Virus record (IMG/VR): IMGVR_UViG_3300025889_000680
Coordinates: 1-29,117 of that record
Direction: 5' to 3' (one strand)
Length of the DNA stretch: 29,117 bases
DNA from: a virus
This document shows, piece after piece, positions 22,830 to 29,117 of this stretch (position 1 is the stretch's first letter; every line of letters starts with the position of its first letter). Under the pieces are notes generated by a model. It ran no database searches. It was not told where the DNA came from and worked only from the letters and a program-made list of their open reading frames with translations. The position numbers and the translations under genes are program-made.

Positions 22830-22971
22830 AAAACAGAGAGCCGCATTCGATAGAGTCGCGAACCGAATCAAAGAACAAAGCGAACGCGTACAAAAACCGA
22901 TTTCAATCGACGAAGCACGTCGCGAACTAGCTAAACACTTAACCGAAGCGGATAACCGCAAAAGGAGATAA
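22822..22971 (+). CDS. Small charged protein, 49 aa
   Basis: ATG at 22822 overlaps the end of the previous gene in another frame. Product: MNEKQRAAFDRVANRIKEQS, then a helical Arg/Glu-rich stretch (DEARRELAKHLTEADNRKRR). The gap would otherwise be 143 bp, and its end carries the AAAGGAG of the next gene, as elsewhere in this genome. No family recognised. Confidence 0.6.
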   Translation: MNEKQRAAFDRVANRIKEQSERVQKPISIDEARRELAKHLTEADNRKRR

Positions 22972-22972
22972 C

Positions 22973-23314
22973 ATGGCATACGCATCAAATAACGGATATG
23001 TATTCGACAATAGACCTATTTTTCGCGGTGGAATAATCGCAAAAATAATTACCGCTGATTTCGATATGGACGAAAAAAGCGAGACATACCAGATAATTAC
23101 AAATAACAAAGGAAGCAGCGCGACCATTAAGCTTCCCGCAGAAAAAGAAGGTTCGATGTATTGGTTGAAAAACAATTCTTCATCCGCACATGCTTTCGTA
23201 ATTCAAACAGACGAAGGAAGCCCCGTTATCGGCGGCGCCGGATTAGCCGCCGGAAAAGCCGCTCTTGTTGTTTGCGATGGAACAAATTGGCACGTTGTAT
23301 TTCAACAAGCATAA
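22973..23314 (+). CDS. Beta-rich structural protein, possible head decoration (113 aa)
   Basis: Sequence ends with AALVVCDGTNWHVVFQQA, a strand pattern (G-T-N-W-x-V) often found at the ends of phage decoration or fibre proteins. SATIKLPAEKEGSMYWLKNN and FVIQTDEGSPVIGGAG also fit a small beta-sandwich. The start has a strong AAAGGAG. It lies between capsid and connector genes. Decoration protein is a positional inference. Confidence 0.6.
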   Translation: MAYASNNGYVFDNRPIFRGGIIAKIITADFDMDEKSETYQIITNNKGSSATIKLPAEKEGSMYWLKNNSSSAHAFVIQTDEGSPVIGGAGLAAGKAALVVCDGTNWHVVFQQA

Positions 23315-23358
23315 TCGCCATCACTATCCTATCACTATCCTATGATTATCACTGTCAC
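23315..23358 (+). repeat. Intergenic CTATCACTATC-type repeat
   Basis: Starts right after the stop at 23314: CGCCATCACTATCC, TATCACTATCC, TATGATTATCACTGTCAC. One G replaces C in the TATCATTATC segment. Confidence 0.86.
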
Positions 23359-23366
23359 CCATAAAC

Positions 23367-23382
23367 ATTCGAGCACTCGAGC
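23367..23382. promoter_or_regulatory. GCACTCGAGC element abutting the start at 23383
   Basis: ATTCGAGCACTCGAGC contains TCGAG-CA-CTCGA, a 12-bp palindrome, immediately before the ATG. It is the twin of 14750-14766 before TerL. There is no Shine-Dalgarno sequence. Confidence 0.5.
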
Positions 23383-24156
23383 ATGGCCACAGATTCGACA
23401 CCATACGCACCACACATTCGATACATTGAACTTTTAGAAAGAAATGTATCGAACGTGACGCGTTTAGAAATATTTCGCGACGGTTCTCAGATAATCCCGA
23501 CCGCCGCGAAATATACTCTGTTTCGCCCAGACGGAGCGGGAATCGTAGAAGACGCGGTCGCGACGGTACTTGGAGACGGTACGCTTCAATATACCCACCC
23601 CGCGAATCATTTCCCCGAAAACATTCTTCTCGGTGAAGGATATGTTCAAACATGGGAAGCGACAATCGAAGGAGATACATACTTCTTTCGACGTTCGATT
23701 GCAGTCGTATTACGTCGACTATACCCAACGGTATCGGATACAGACTTAGAAACGGAATATAGCGACCTTGCGAATCTTCGCCCGGCGAGCTTGACTTCGT
23801 ATCAATCATATATCGATTCTTCGTGGTACGAGATTCTTCGAAGAGTACGTCGAACCGGTATGGGCTACGAATACCTAGTCTTAACGCCAGAATCATTTCA
23901 TGATGCGTTATTACACCTTACCTTATACAAAATCTTTCGGGATTTCCATAGCTCTTTGGGACAAAGCGGGAACGCGCGCTTTTTGGATTTAGCACAAGCC
24001 CATCTTCAACACTATAACGCCGAATACGACATGATTAACTTCGTGTACGATGATCAGCACGAAGGAAGAGCAGACGACCCCAACAAGCGAACAAGGGGAC
24101 GACCGGTGGTGTATCTCACCGCGCCCGGTCCGAATCGATGGCTAAGACGACGATGA
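23383..24156 (+). CDS. Head-tail connector / adaptor protein
   Basis: The product is 257 aa. The first half is beta-rich with an immunoglobulin-like pattern (TAAKYTLFRPDGAGIVEDAV, GYVQTWEATIEGDTYFFRRS). The second half is helical (SYQSYIDSSWYEILRRVRRT, FHDALLHLTLYKIFRDFHSS, RFLDLAQAHLQHYNAEYDMI), as in head completion adaptors that dock on the portal. It lies between the capsid cluster and tail genes. It overlaps the next gene by 19 bp. Confidence 0.6.
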   Translation: MATDSTPYAPHIRYIELLERNVSNVTRLEIFRDGSQIIPTAAKYTLFRPDGAGIVEDAVATVLGDGTLQYTHPANHFPENILLGEGYVQTWEATIEGDTYFFRRSIAVVLRRLYPTVSDTDLETEYSDLANLRPASLTSYQSYIDSSWYEILRRVRRTGMGYEYLVLTPESFHDALLHLTLYKIFRDFHSSLGQSGNARFLDLAQAHLQHYNAEYDMINFVYDDQHEGRADDPNKRTRGRPVVYLTAPGPNRWLRRR

Positions 24157-24560
24157 ATCTCTCAACCCTTCGAAATAACCTTATCGATAAGATAGAAGAA
24201 TTAGCTTATTTTCGTCTTGTACCCTTCCCATTAGAGACCTTCGACCGGTCACAAAATACGCTCGCTCATTTGGGATTCGCGGTGTCGTTGACAAGCTCGC
24301 AAGAGCAAGGGGACAGACAACGCGTATATAATCGCGTATTTATGGAAACCAGAGCTTCGATAATCTTCGCGTATCGTCTTCGACCCCATAGTATATCGAT
24401 TGACTACAACAACGCACTAGATAAAGAAGTCGAAGTTATCGAAAAGATACTCTCTTCGGTAGGTATCGAAATCAGATACAATCAATCGACAAGAAACTTC
24501 GCGGATTCGCTTGAATACGCACTCATACAAACCGAATACACCGTATTACATACACCATAG
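24138..24560 (+). CDS. Probable tail terminator / head-tail joining protein, 140 aa
   Basis: The pattern NNLIDKIEELAYFRLVPFPL, then RQRVYNRVFMETRASIIFAY and DYNNALDKEVEVIEKILSSV alternates helix, strand and helix as in tail terminator proteins. It is directly before the major tail protein, the expected position. Family assignment is by pattern and place only. Confidence 0.55.
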   Translation: MAKTTMNLSTLRNNLIDKIEELAYFRLVPFPLETFDRSQNTLAHLGFAVSLTSSQEQGDRQRVYNRVFMETRASIIFAYRLRPHSISIDYNNALDKEVEVIEKILSSVGIEIRYNQSTRNFADSLEYALIQTEYTVLHTP

Positions 24561-24570
24561 GAGAAATAAC

Positions 24571-25077
24571 ATGGCTTTTTCAGTAGTCCCCAAAATGAGA
24601 AGAGACGGAACACTCGTTCTCAAAGATGGAACAGGAACACCCGTAACACTAGAAGTCGCCTTCGAAACCGGAGATTTCAACTTCACACCCACAAAGGCGG
24701 GACAAGTGATTATTCGCGACCGACACGCGATAACCAACGTTCGACGCGGTGATGAAGAGCCAAGCGCGAGCGGTTCTTTTACGGTATACATGCGAGAATT
24801 TACCGACGGAAGCCAAGCCGGAAACGTATTGGATTTCGTAAATCAAACCGGACTCTATTCTTCGAATGTTTCGACCGGTGCAACCGGAACACCACGAATC
24901 GAAGAATACTGTATAGACATTCAATACACCGTAGCCGAAACAGACAGCGAAGGCGCGAATCATGTCGCGGTTCTTTCCAAATGTATCGCCGATGTAGTTT
25001 TTACAGAAGGAGACCCATCCACGCTCGCGATAAACTTTGTGTGTTTTGGTGGCGTATCCTATACCGGACCGGCATAA
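24571..25077 (+). CDS. Major tail protein (tail tube)
   Basis: The product is 168 aa from ATG 24571, with AGGAGA upstream; an in-frame start at 24511 overlaps the previous gene and is rejected. The protein is beta-rich (LVLKDGTGTPVTLEVAFETG, then PSASGSFTVYMREF), with IEEYCIDIQYTVAETDSEGA and STLAINFVCFGGVSY at the end, a typical tube-protein pattern. It is followed by the frameshifting chaperone genes and the tape measure gene, which fixes its identity by order. Confidence 0.75.
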   Translation: MAFSVVPKMRRDGTLVLKDGTGTPVTLEVAFETGDFNFTPTKAGQVIIRDRHAITNVRRGDEEPSASGSFTVYMREFTDGSQAGNVLDFVNQTGLYSSNVSTGATGTPRIEEYCIDIQYTVAETDSEGANHVAVLSKCIADVVFTEGDPSTLAINFVCFGGVSYTGPA

Positions 25078-25119
25078 TAATCACTATCCTATCACTATCC
25101 TATCATTATCATTATCATC
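25078..25119 (+). repeat. Intergenic CTATCACTATC-type repeat
   Basis: TAATCACTATCC, TATCACTATCC, TATCATTATCATTATCATC, directly after the major tail protein stop. Here the TATCAT part is itself repeated in 6-bp units. Confidence 0.86.
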
Positions 25120-25134
25120 TATTGGAGACTAGAC

Positions 25135-25509
25135 ATGGAAGAAATGAATCTCGGAAAATGGGGAACGGTTAAAACGTCCCCTCCAAATATGGCAACATGC
25201 TTCGAAATGGTTATTTCGTGGACTTCGTGTGGAGACGACATGGCTCAACTCGCGCGAATATGTAGCGCCGCAATCGGAGCAATCGCGAAAGATAGACTTC
25301 CGAAATACCGGCCTTCACTACATAAGCCCGCTGAATATGGTCACATTTGTCTTAATGCAATGCTAGAAAACGATGTCGATTCCGGTGTGATTCTTCGCAC
25401 CGGGACGAAAGTTTTAGAATACATGCTCGCACAACTTCCGAAAACGGAGGACGTCGAAGACGAAAGCGATTTTTTGTCGGAACAACGGCCGGAGGACTTC
25501 GACGGTTAG
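25135..25509 (+). CDS. Tail assembly chaperone, short product (gpG-like)
   Basis: The product is 124 aa, mostly helical with an acidic tail (KTEDVEDESDFLSEQRPEDF). It sits between the major tail protein and the tape measure gene, where lambda has G and G-T. A slippery T-TTT-TTG lies at 25470-25476 near its end, and the -1 frame is open beyond. Such chaperones coat the tape measure protein during tail assembly. The start has GGAG upstream. Confidence 0.78.
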   Translation: MEEMNLGKWGTVKTSPPNMATCFEMVISWTSCGDDMAQLARICSAAIGAIAKDRLPKYRPSLHKPAEYGHICLNAMLENDVDSGVILRTGTKVLEYMLAQLPKTEDVEDESDFLSEQRPEDFDG

Positions 25510-25730
25510 AGTTAGATATATGTCGTTATTGGTATCGCGATCCGGAATGGTTCGCGAATCTTCCTTTACAAACAAGAATCGAACTTATAGCACACCATCG
25601 CATATCCCACGAAGACCAGAAAGCCACAAAAGAACGTATTTCGCGATATAATAGGAAGAAGATACATAAGGCAAAAGAAAATTTCGGGAAGAAGTATGGC
25701 ACGAAAAAAAATAACGACGAAAGGCGATAA
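25135..25730 (+). CDS. Tail assembly chaperone, frameshifted long product (gpGT-like, -1 at 25470-25476)
   Basis: After a -1 slip on T-TTT-TTG (25470-25476) the frame stays open to TAA 25728-25730. It adds about 84 residues: FVGTTAGGLRRLELDICRYW then YRDPEWFANLPLQTRIELIA and a basic Lys/Arg-rich end. The LxLDICRYWYRDPxWFxxLPxxxR pattern is typical of the T part of tail chaperones. The fusion would be about 198 aa. The extension overlaps the next gene by 35 bp. The slip site and open frame are seen; usage is inferred from the conserved G/GT mechanism of siphophages. Confidence 0.78.
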
Positions 25731-26121
25731 TATCTCGCTCATGTTACAGGGAAGCGGATTTGAAGCAGTCGACAAATTGCTCGACATAGCCGCCCCAAAA
25801 ACAAAAAAGCTTATACAAGACGAATTCGAAAAGATTCTCGCAACAGCACAACAAGAATGGTTAGTCAGAGAAAAAAAGTCAAAAGGTTCCAAAAGAAAAA
25901 TTAAATTTCAAATTCGAGTCAATAAAGATTTTGAGCTTATAGCCAGTCTATCTAATAGCGCGCCTTACGCATGGGCGATAAAAGTCGGAGAAAATTCAAA
26001 AGACACAATTGTCCCTTATGGTAAAAGGCTTGCCGACGAACTTTTGTGGAAACCCGCAAAAAAAATTACTGACAAAATCGCCGAATCGATGGCGAACGAA
26101 ATTCTTCGAACCATAAAATAA
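25696..26121 (+). CDS. Probable tail completion / minor tail protein, 141 aa
   Basis: The segment SNSAPYAWAIKVGENSKDTI resembles the N-x-APYA-x-x-[VI]-E-x-G pattern of HK97 gp10-like tail completion proteins, and the C-terminal helix (KKITDKIAESMANEILRTIK) also fits. Its place between chaperones and tape measure is unusual for gp10-like proteins, which normally precede the major tail protein. It is Lys-rich and uses fewer CGA codons than its neighbours, so it may have a separate origin. Confidence 0.5.
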   Translation: MARKKITTKGDNISLMLQGSGFEAVDKLLDIAAPKTKKLIQDEFEKILATAQQEWLVREKKSKGSKRKIKFQIRVNKDFELIASLSNSAPYAWAIKVGENSKDTIVPYGKRLADELLWKPAKKITDKIAESMANEILRTIK

Positions 26122-26123
26122 TG

Positions 26124-26160
26124 GCTATCATTATCACCGTCACTATCCCATCATAATCAC
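26124..26160 (+). repeat. Intergenic CTATCACTATC-type repeat, degenerate
   Basis: GGCTATCATTATCACCGTCAC then TATCCCATCATAATCAC, between the minor tail gene and tape measure gene. The order of segments is reversed relative to other copies: the TTATCACCGTCAC end comes first. Confidence 0.78.
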
Positions 26161-26175
26161 CCGAGGAAAAACAGC

Positions 26176-28179
26176 ATGCCCGCAGACGTGAATAAGACAA
26201 TCGAAATCAGCATGACCGCCGATTTAAAGTCACTCCAAAAGCAATTGTCGAAAATCCCCGGTATGACAAAAGAAGAAGCCCAGGCAATGACAAAAGCATT
26301 GCAAAGGGAACTTCGACAAGCCCAAGCAGCCGCAAAGAAGACAGCCCAAGTTAATAAAACCGCTATGAAACAGGTAAAACAATCAACCGACGCGGCCGCG
26401 AGATCAGCAAAGAATCTTAGAATACAAGCTCGCCAAATGTCCAGCGCATTCGGAGCAATGGAAGAGGTCGTCGGAGAAGTGTCGCCAGAACTCGCTAGTT
26501 TAGCTATGACAATTGGGACCGTCGGGTCTGCTTTTAGAATATTAGCGCGGTCACTTGCCACCGGGAATCCTTACGTTCTTGCTTTAGTCGCCGCAGTCAC
26601 AGCCGCGGCCGCGATATATAGTGTTTTAACGTCAGGTATGAAAGCAGCCGAAGAGCAACAAAAACGACTAATAAAAGCGACAGAACAACTAACCGAGAAG
26701 ATGAAAAATCAACGAGACCTTGCGAAAGCAGTCATAACGGACAATCGCAACGCTTCGACTGAACTTGCAGTCTTCACAGGACAAATGACACAATTAGAAG
26801 CCGACATTAGGAGCATCAGAGACGACGCAGAAGAAAAACTTTTAAAACAACTCTCAACCCAAGACAATTATATAAAACAACAAAAACAAAGTATAGCCCT
26901 AGTCGAAAAAGCGAAAAAAGCCTACGGAGATTTAACAGACGAAGAACACGAACAATTATTGTTAGTTATGGCAGGTTCTAAGCATAGATTTATCAACCAG
27001 GGAATGTTATCGACGAGCGCAGGATTTAGCTTGCAAATCCGAAAACTAGCTGCTGAACTTAATATGCAACTTGAAAAAGAAACAAATTTTAGACATAAGA
27101 TTCGCGAAACGAACGAAGAAACGACAGAAAAGCAAATCGAACTCCTCAAATTACAAGACGAAATGAAAAAGGAACAAGAGGAAGAAGAGAAACGACAAGA
27201 GCGTATCGCCTTAGCCAGAGAAGCGGCCGCCGAACGTCAAAGGCAACTTTCCGACGCATATAATCAGACCTTAAGCGCAAGAGAACAATCAGAAAAAAGA
27301 ATCGTAGACTTTGTTATTTCAAGACTCAACGAAGAAGATCAGCTCAACGCGAACGCACAAAAGCGAAAAGACGAAATCGAAGCAGAAAAAAAAGCATTAT
27401 TCGCACAATACGAAGCAATGTCCCAACTTGCGAAAACAGAAAAAGACCGAGCAAAGCTTAAAGAATTAGAAGCCGAAACCATAGAAGCGACCGCCGCTCT
27501 TACACAAGAACAATACAATGTCGAAGAGCTTCGAATCATAGAACTTGCAGAATTAAAAAAGAAACTCGCAGACGAACAACAAAAAATCGAAGAAAAGCTT
27601 CAAAAAGAGAAAGAGCAAAAAGATAAAGAAGCACTAAATCAATATATAGCACTTCAAAAAGTACGAATCCAAGCAGTTACGGATATATTCGCGTTCGGAT
27701 TACAACTTGCGACCGAATCCGGAAACAAAAACAAAGACTTAATAAATGTTCTCTTTCGTGCGAATCAAGCGGCGAGCCTTGCGAACATCGCGATGTCAAC
27801 CGCCGAAGCCATAGCCGCCGCCCCCGCTCAATATGGACCGCTTGCACCACTCGCAATCCCCGCAATCGTCGCGAGCGGAGCGGTACAAGCCGGTGTCGTA
27901 TTGGCACAAAAACCCCCGCTCCATATGGGCGGTATGGTTCAACCGCTCGCACCCGATGAACAACAAAGAACACTTCTCACCGGAGAATCAGTTTTAGACC
28001 GAGCCACCACGCGTCGTCTTGGCGAGAATGGGATTCGCGATCTTCAAAATGGAAAATCGATGTCGAATGTTATTGTTATGAATCCCTTCAAACATTTAGA
28101 CCGATATAATCGTTCGGCGTTACGCAATCAAAATTCAGCATTCGCACAATTGCAACCAACGAAGAGAAGTCGTTATTAG
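26176..28179 (+). CDS. Tail tape measure protein
   Basis: The product is 667 aa. N-terminal helical region (DLKSLQKQLSKIPGMTKEEA), a hydrophobic span near residues 134-156 (NPYVLALVAAVTAAAAIYSV), then a long coiled coil rich in Lys, Glu and Gln (about 160-510), an Ala-rich segment (ANIAMSTAEAIAAAPAQYGP) and a conserved-looking tail. Such proteins set tail length; at about 0.15 nm per residue this suggests a tail near 100 nm. GAGGA precedes the start. The C-terminal third is repeated, with variation, at 1-657. Confidence 0.88.
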   Translation: MPADVNKTIEISMTADLKSLQKQLSKIPGMTKEEAQAMTKALQRELRQAQAAAKKTAQVNKTAMKQVKQSTDAAARSAKNLRIQARQMSSAFGAMEEVVGEVSPELASLAMTIGTVGSAFRILARSLATGNPYVLALVAAVTAAAAIYSVLTSGMKAAEEQQKRLIKATEQLTEKMKNQRDLAKAVITDNRNASTELAVFTGQMTQLEADIRSIRDDAEEKLLKQLSTQDNYIKQQKQSIALVEKAKKAYGDLTDEEHEQLLLVMAGSKHRFINQGMLSTSAGFSLQIRKLAAELNMQLEKETNFRHKIRETNEETTEKQIELLKLQDEMKKEQEEEEKRQERIALAREAAAERQRQLSDAYNQTLSAREQSEKRIVDFVISRLNEEDQLNANAQKRKDEIEAEKKALFAQYEAMSQLAKTEKDRAKLKELEAETIEATAALTQEQYNVEELRIIELAELKKKLADEQQKIEEKLQKEKEQKDKEALNQYIALQKVRIQAVTDIFAFGLQLATESGNKNKDLINVLFRANQAASLANIAMSTAEAIAAAPAQYGPLAPLAIPAIVASGAVQAGVVLAQKPPLHMGGMVQPLAPDEQQRTLLTGESVLDRATTRRLGENGIRDLQNGKSMSNVIVMNPFKHLDRYNRSALRNQNSAFAQLQPTKRSRY

Positions 28180-28185
28180 AAAATA

Positions 28186-28234
28186 ATCGCTATCACTATC
28201 CTATCACTATCCTATCACTATCCTATCACCATCA
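28186..28234 (+). repeat. Intergenic CTATCACTATC-type repeat, expanded copy
   Basis: The clearest tandem array: ATCG, then CTATCACTATC three times in perfect register, then CTATCACCATCAC. It is the expanded counterpart of 664-691, with two extra units. Confidence 0.9.
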
Positions 28235-28249
28235 CATTCGAGAAGAACA

Positions 28250-29117
28250 ATGGGAACAAACAAAACACCCAACACGATTCGCGGTTTCCTCATTCCACAC
28301 GATTTCGATTCCTCTTATTTATGGAATGCAGAATCGACTTTTACGAATGCAGATACACAACCCGCTCAACCGATACCCGCCGGAGATTACGACCTCGCAT
28401 TAACGGCGACCGGTACACACGACACAAACTCGCCTTATATCATCCAGACACAAAGAGCCGGACATGTCGAACGAGCTTCTTTCGTGTGGAAGGAAGAAGG
28501 AGAGACCGATTTTTATGGTTACGATGCTTCGAACGTCTTATCGCGATGGGATTCGATAATCGATGGGACGACGCTCGTTTTAGACGATAACGTTCTTTTG
28601 GACTCCATAGGGAACGACGATGGAACGTCTTGTATTTTGTATCAATACAAAGAGAACACAGTCGGAAACACGCGAACGATAAAAGTCGCAAAACGAGACA
28701 AAAACGGAACAATAACAACGACCAATTTATTCCAACAGACTTCGACAAGCACCCCGACGTTATACGGTGGATTATGTCGTCTTTCCGATGGTTCGATTCT
28801 TGCTATATACATGAAGGCCACCGCGACAAATGCGAACCTCCAGAGCGCGCGGAGCTACGACAACGGCGCGACGTGGTATGTCGTTTCGAAAACATGTCTT
28901 CCTACCGACATCGATATAGATGGAACGTTCGGAGCAGGGAACACCGGTGTCGAAATCAATCGAATCAGAGTCGCAGAGAGTCGCGGCGAAATTCTTTTGA
29001 TTATCGGAGCATATTCGCACAATACAAGCTTATCTTCGACCGATATAATCATTCAGAAAGTATCGACCGATAACGGATGTTCTTTCGTACATGTCGCGAC
29101 GACCGATGGTTCGCTCC
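28250..29117 (+). CDS. Tail fibre protein, N-terminal part (second copy, truncated by window end)
   Basis: This has 289 codons matching the start of the 1081-aa fibre gene at 706. Substitutions are mostly conservative or charge-changing (Q/E, N/D, S/D, G/A, V/I), one of them in an Asp-box (NGGTW to NGATW). The frame is open to the last base. It shows that the locus after the tape measure gene is this fibre gene, closing the genome circle. Confidence 0.9.
   Translation, partial: MGTNKTPNTIRGFLIPHDFDSSYLWNAESTFTNADTQPAQPIPAGDYDLALTATGTHDTNSPYIIQTQRAGHVERASFVWKEEGETDFYGYDASNVLSRWDSIIDGTTLVLDDNVLLDSIGNDDGTSCILYQYKENTVGNTRTIKVAKRDKNGTITTTNLFQQTSTSTPTLYGGLCRLSDGSILAIYMKATATNANLQSARSYDNGATWYVVSKTCLPTDIDIDGTFGAGNTGVEINRIRVAESRGEILLIIGAYSHNTSLSSTDIIIQKVSTDNGCSFVHVATTDGSL

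Larger units (their letters stand above)
27523..29117 (+). repeat. Diverged long direct repeat, right copy
   Basis: Partner of 1-1573. In the fibre part 11 of 289 residues differ, in the tape measure part 3 of 218. The junction repeat is two 11-bp units longer here. The window ends inside the fibre gene. Confidence 0.93.

Noticed and set aside
1-29117. tRNA genes
   Set aside because: No cloverleaf-like sequence with a TTCRA arm and CCA end was found in the non-coding gaps by eye.

Overview
The window holds one complete genome-length unit (about 27.5 kb) of a tailed double-stranded DNA phage (Caudoviricetes, siphovirus-type, since it has a tape measure protein and no visible contractile-sheath gene), plus about 1.6 kb of a second, diverged copy of its own start. 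Bases 1-657 match 27523-28179 and bases 706-1573 match 28250-29117 at roughly 95-96% identity by my hand count. The host cannot be named. Most early genes have strong AGGAG ribosome binding sites, base composition is moderate, and there is a marked preference for Arg CGA codons and for TCGA/TTCGAA words.

Layout: 1-6683 (+) tail tip and lysis: tape measure C-terminus, a large Asp-box tail fibre protein, a tail hub protein, an L,D-transpeptidase-like cell-wall protein and a BhlA-like holin. 6786-7729 (-) a leftward pair: an HTH regulator followed by a DnaQ-like exonuclease. 7730-7834 a divergent control region with an operator-like palindrome. 7835-12488 (+) the early operon: small proteins, a Cro-like HTH, RusA, a SWIM zinc-finger protein, an AEP-like primase, a Dam-type methyltransferase and a VapE/D5-type helicase, closed by a strong terminator. 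12544-12838 a non-coding, AT-rich, repeat-bearing region that looks like a replication origin. 12839-13201 (-) a WLLWGG-type phage protein. 13239-28179 (+) packaging, head and tail: TerS, a Cys-rich anchored protein, TerL, portal, scaffold, small structural proteins, a probable head fibre, HNH, major capsid, connectors, major tail protein, tail chaperones with a -1 frameshift, and tape measure. No integrase, transposase or partition gene is visible.

Four features stand out. (1) TerL is interrupted exactly in its Walker A loop by a perfect 16-bp inverted repeat that also breaks the reading frame. Skipping 47 nt between two Gly codons restores a canonical GGNQVGKT P-loop, so this may be a translational bypass element, a split ATPase, or a disruptive insertion. 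(2) A G-poor family of tandem 11-bp repeats (CTATCACTATC) sits in at least ten gene junctions of the late region and none of the early region. One junction differs by exactly two units between the two genome copies. (3) Two interlocking helices upstream of the gene at 22200 form a possible pseudoknot that would bury its Shine-Dalgarno sequence. (4) A GTGGCAA-box/AT-rich region follows the helicase gene.
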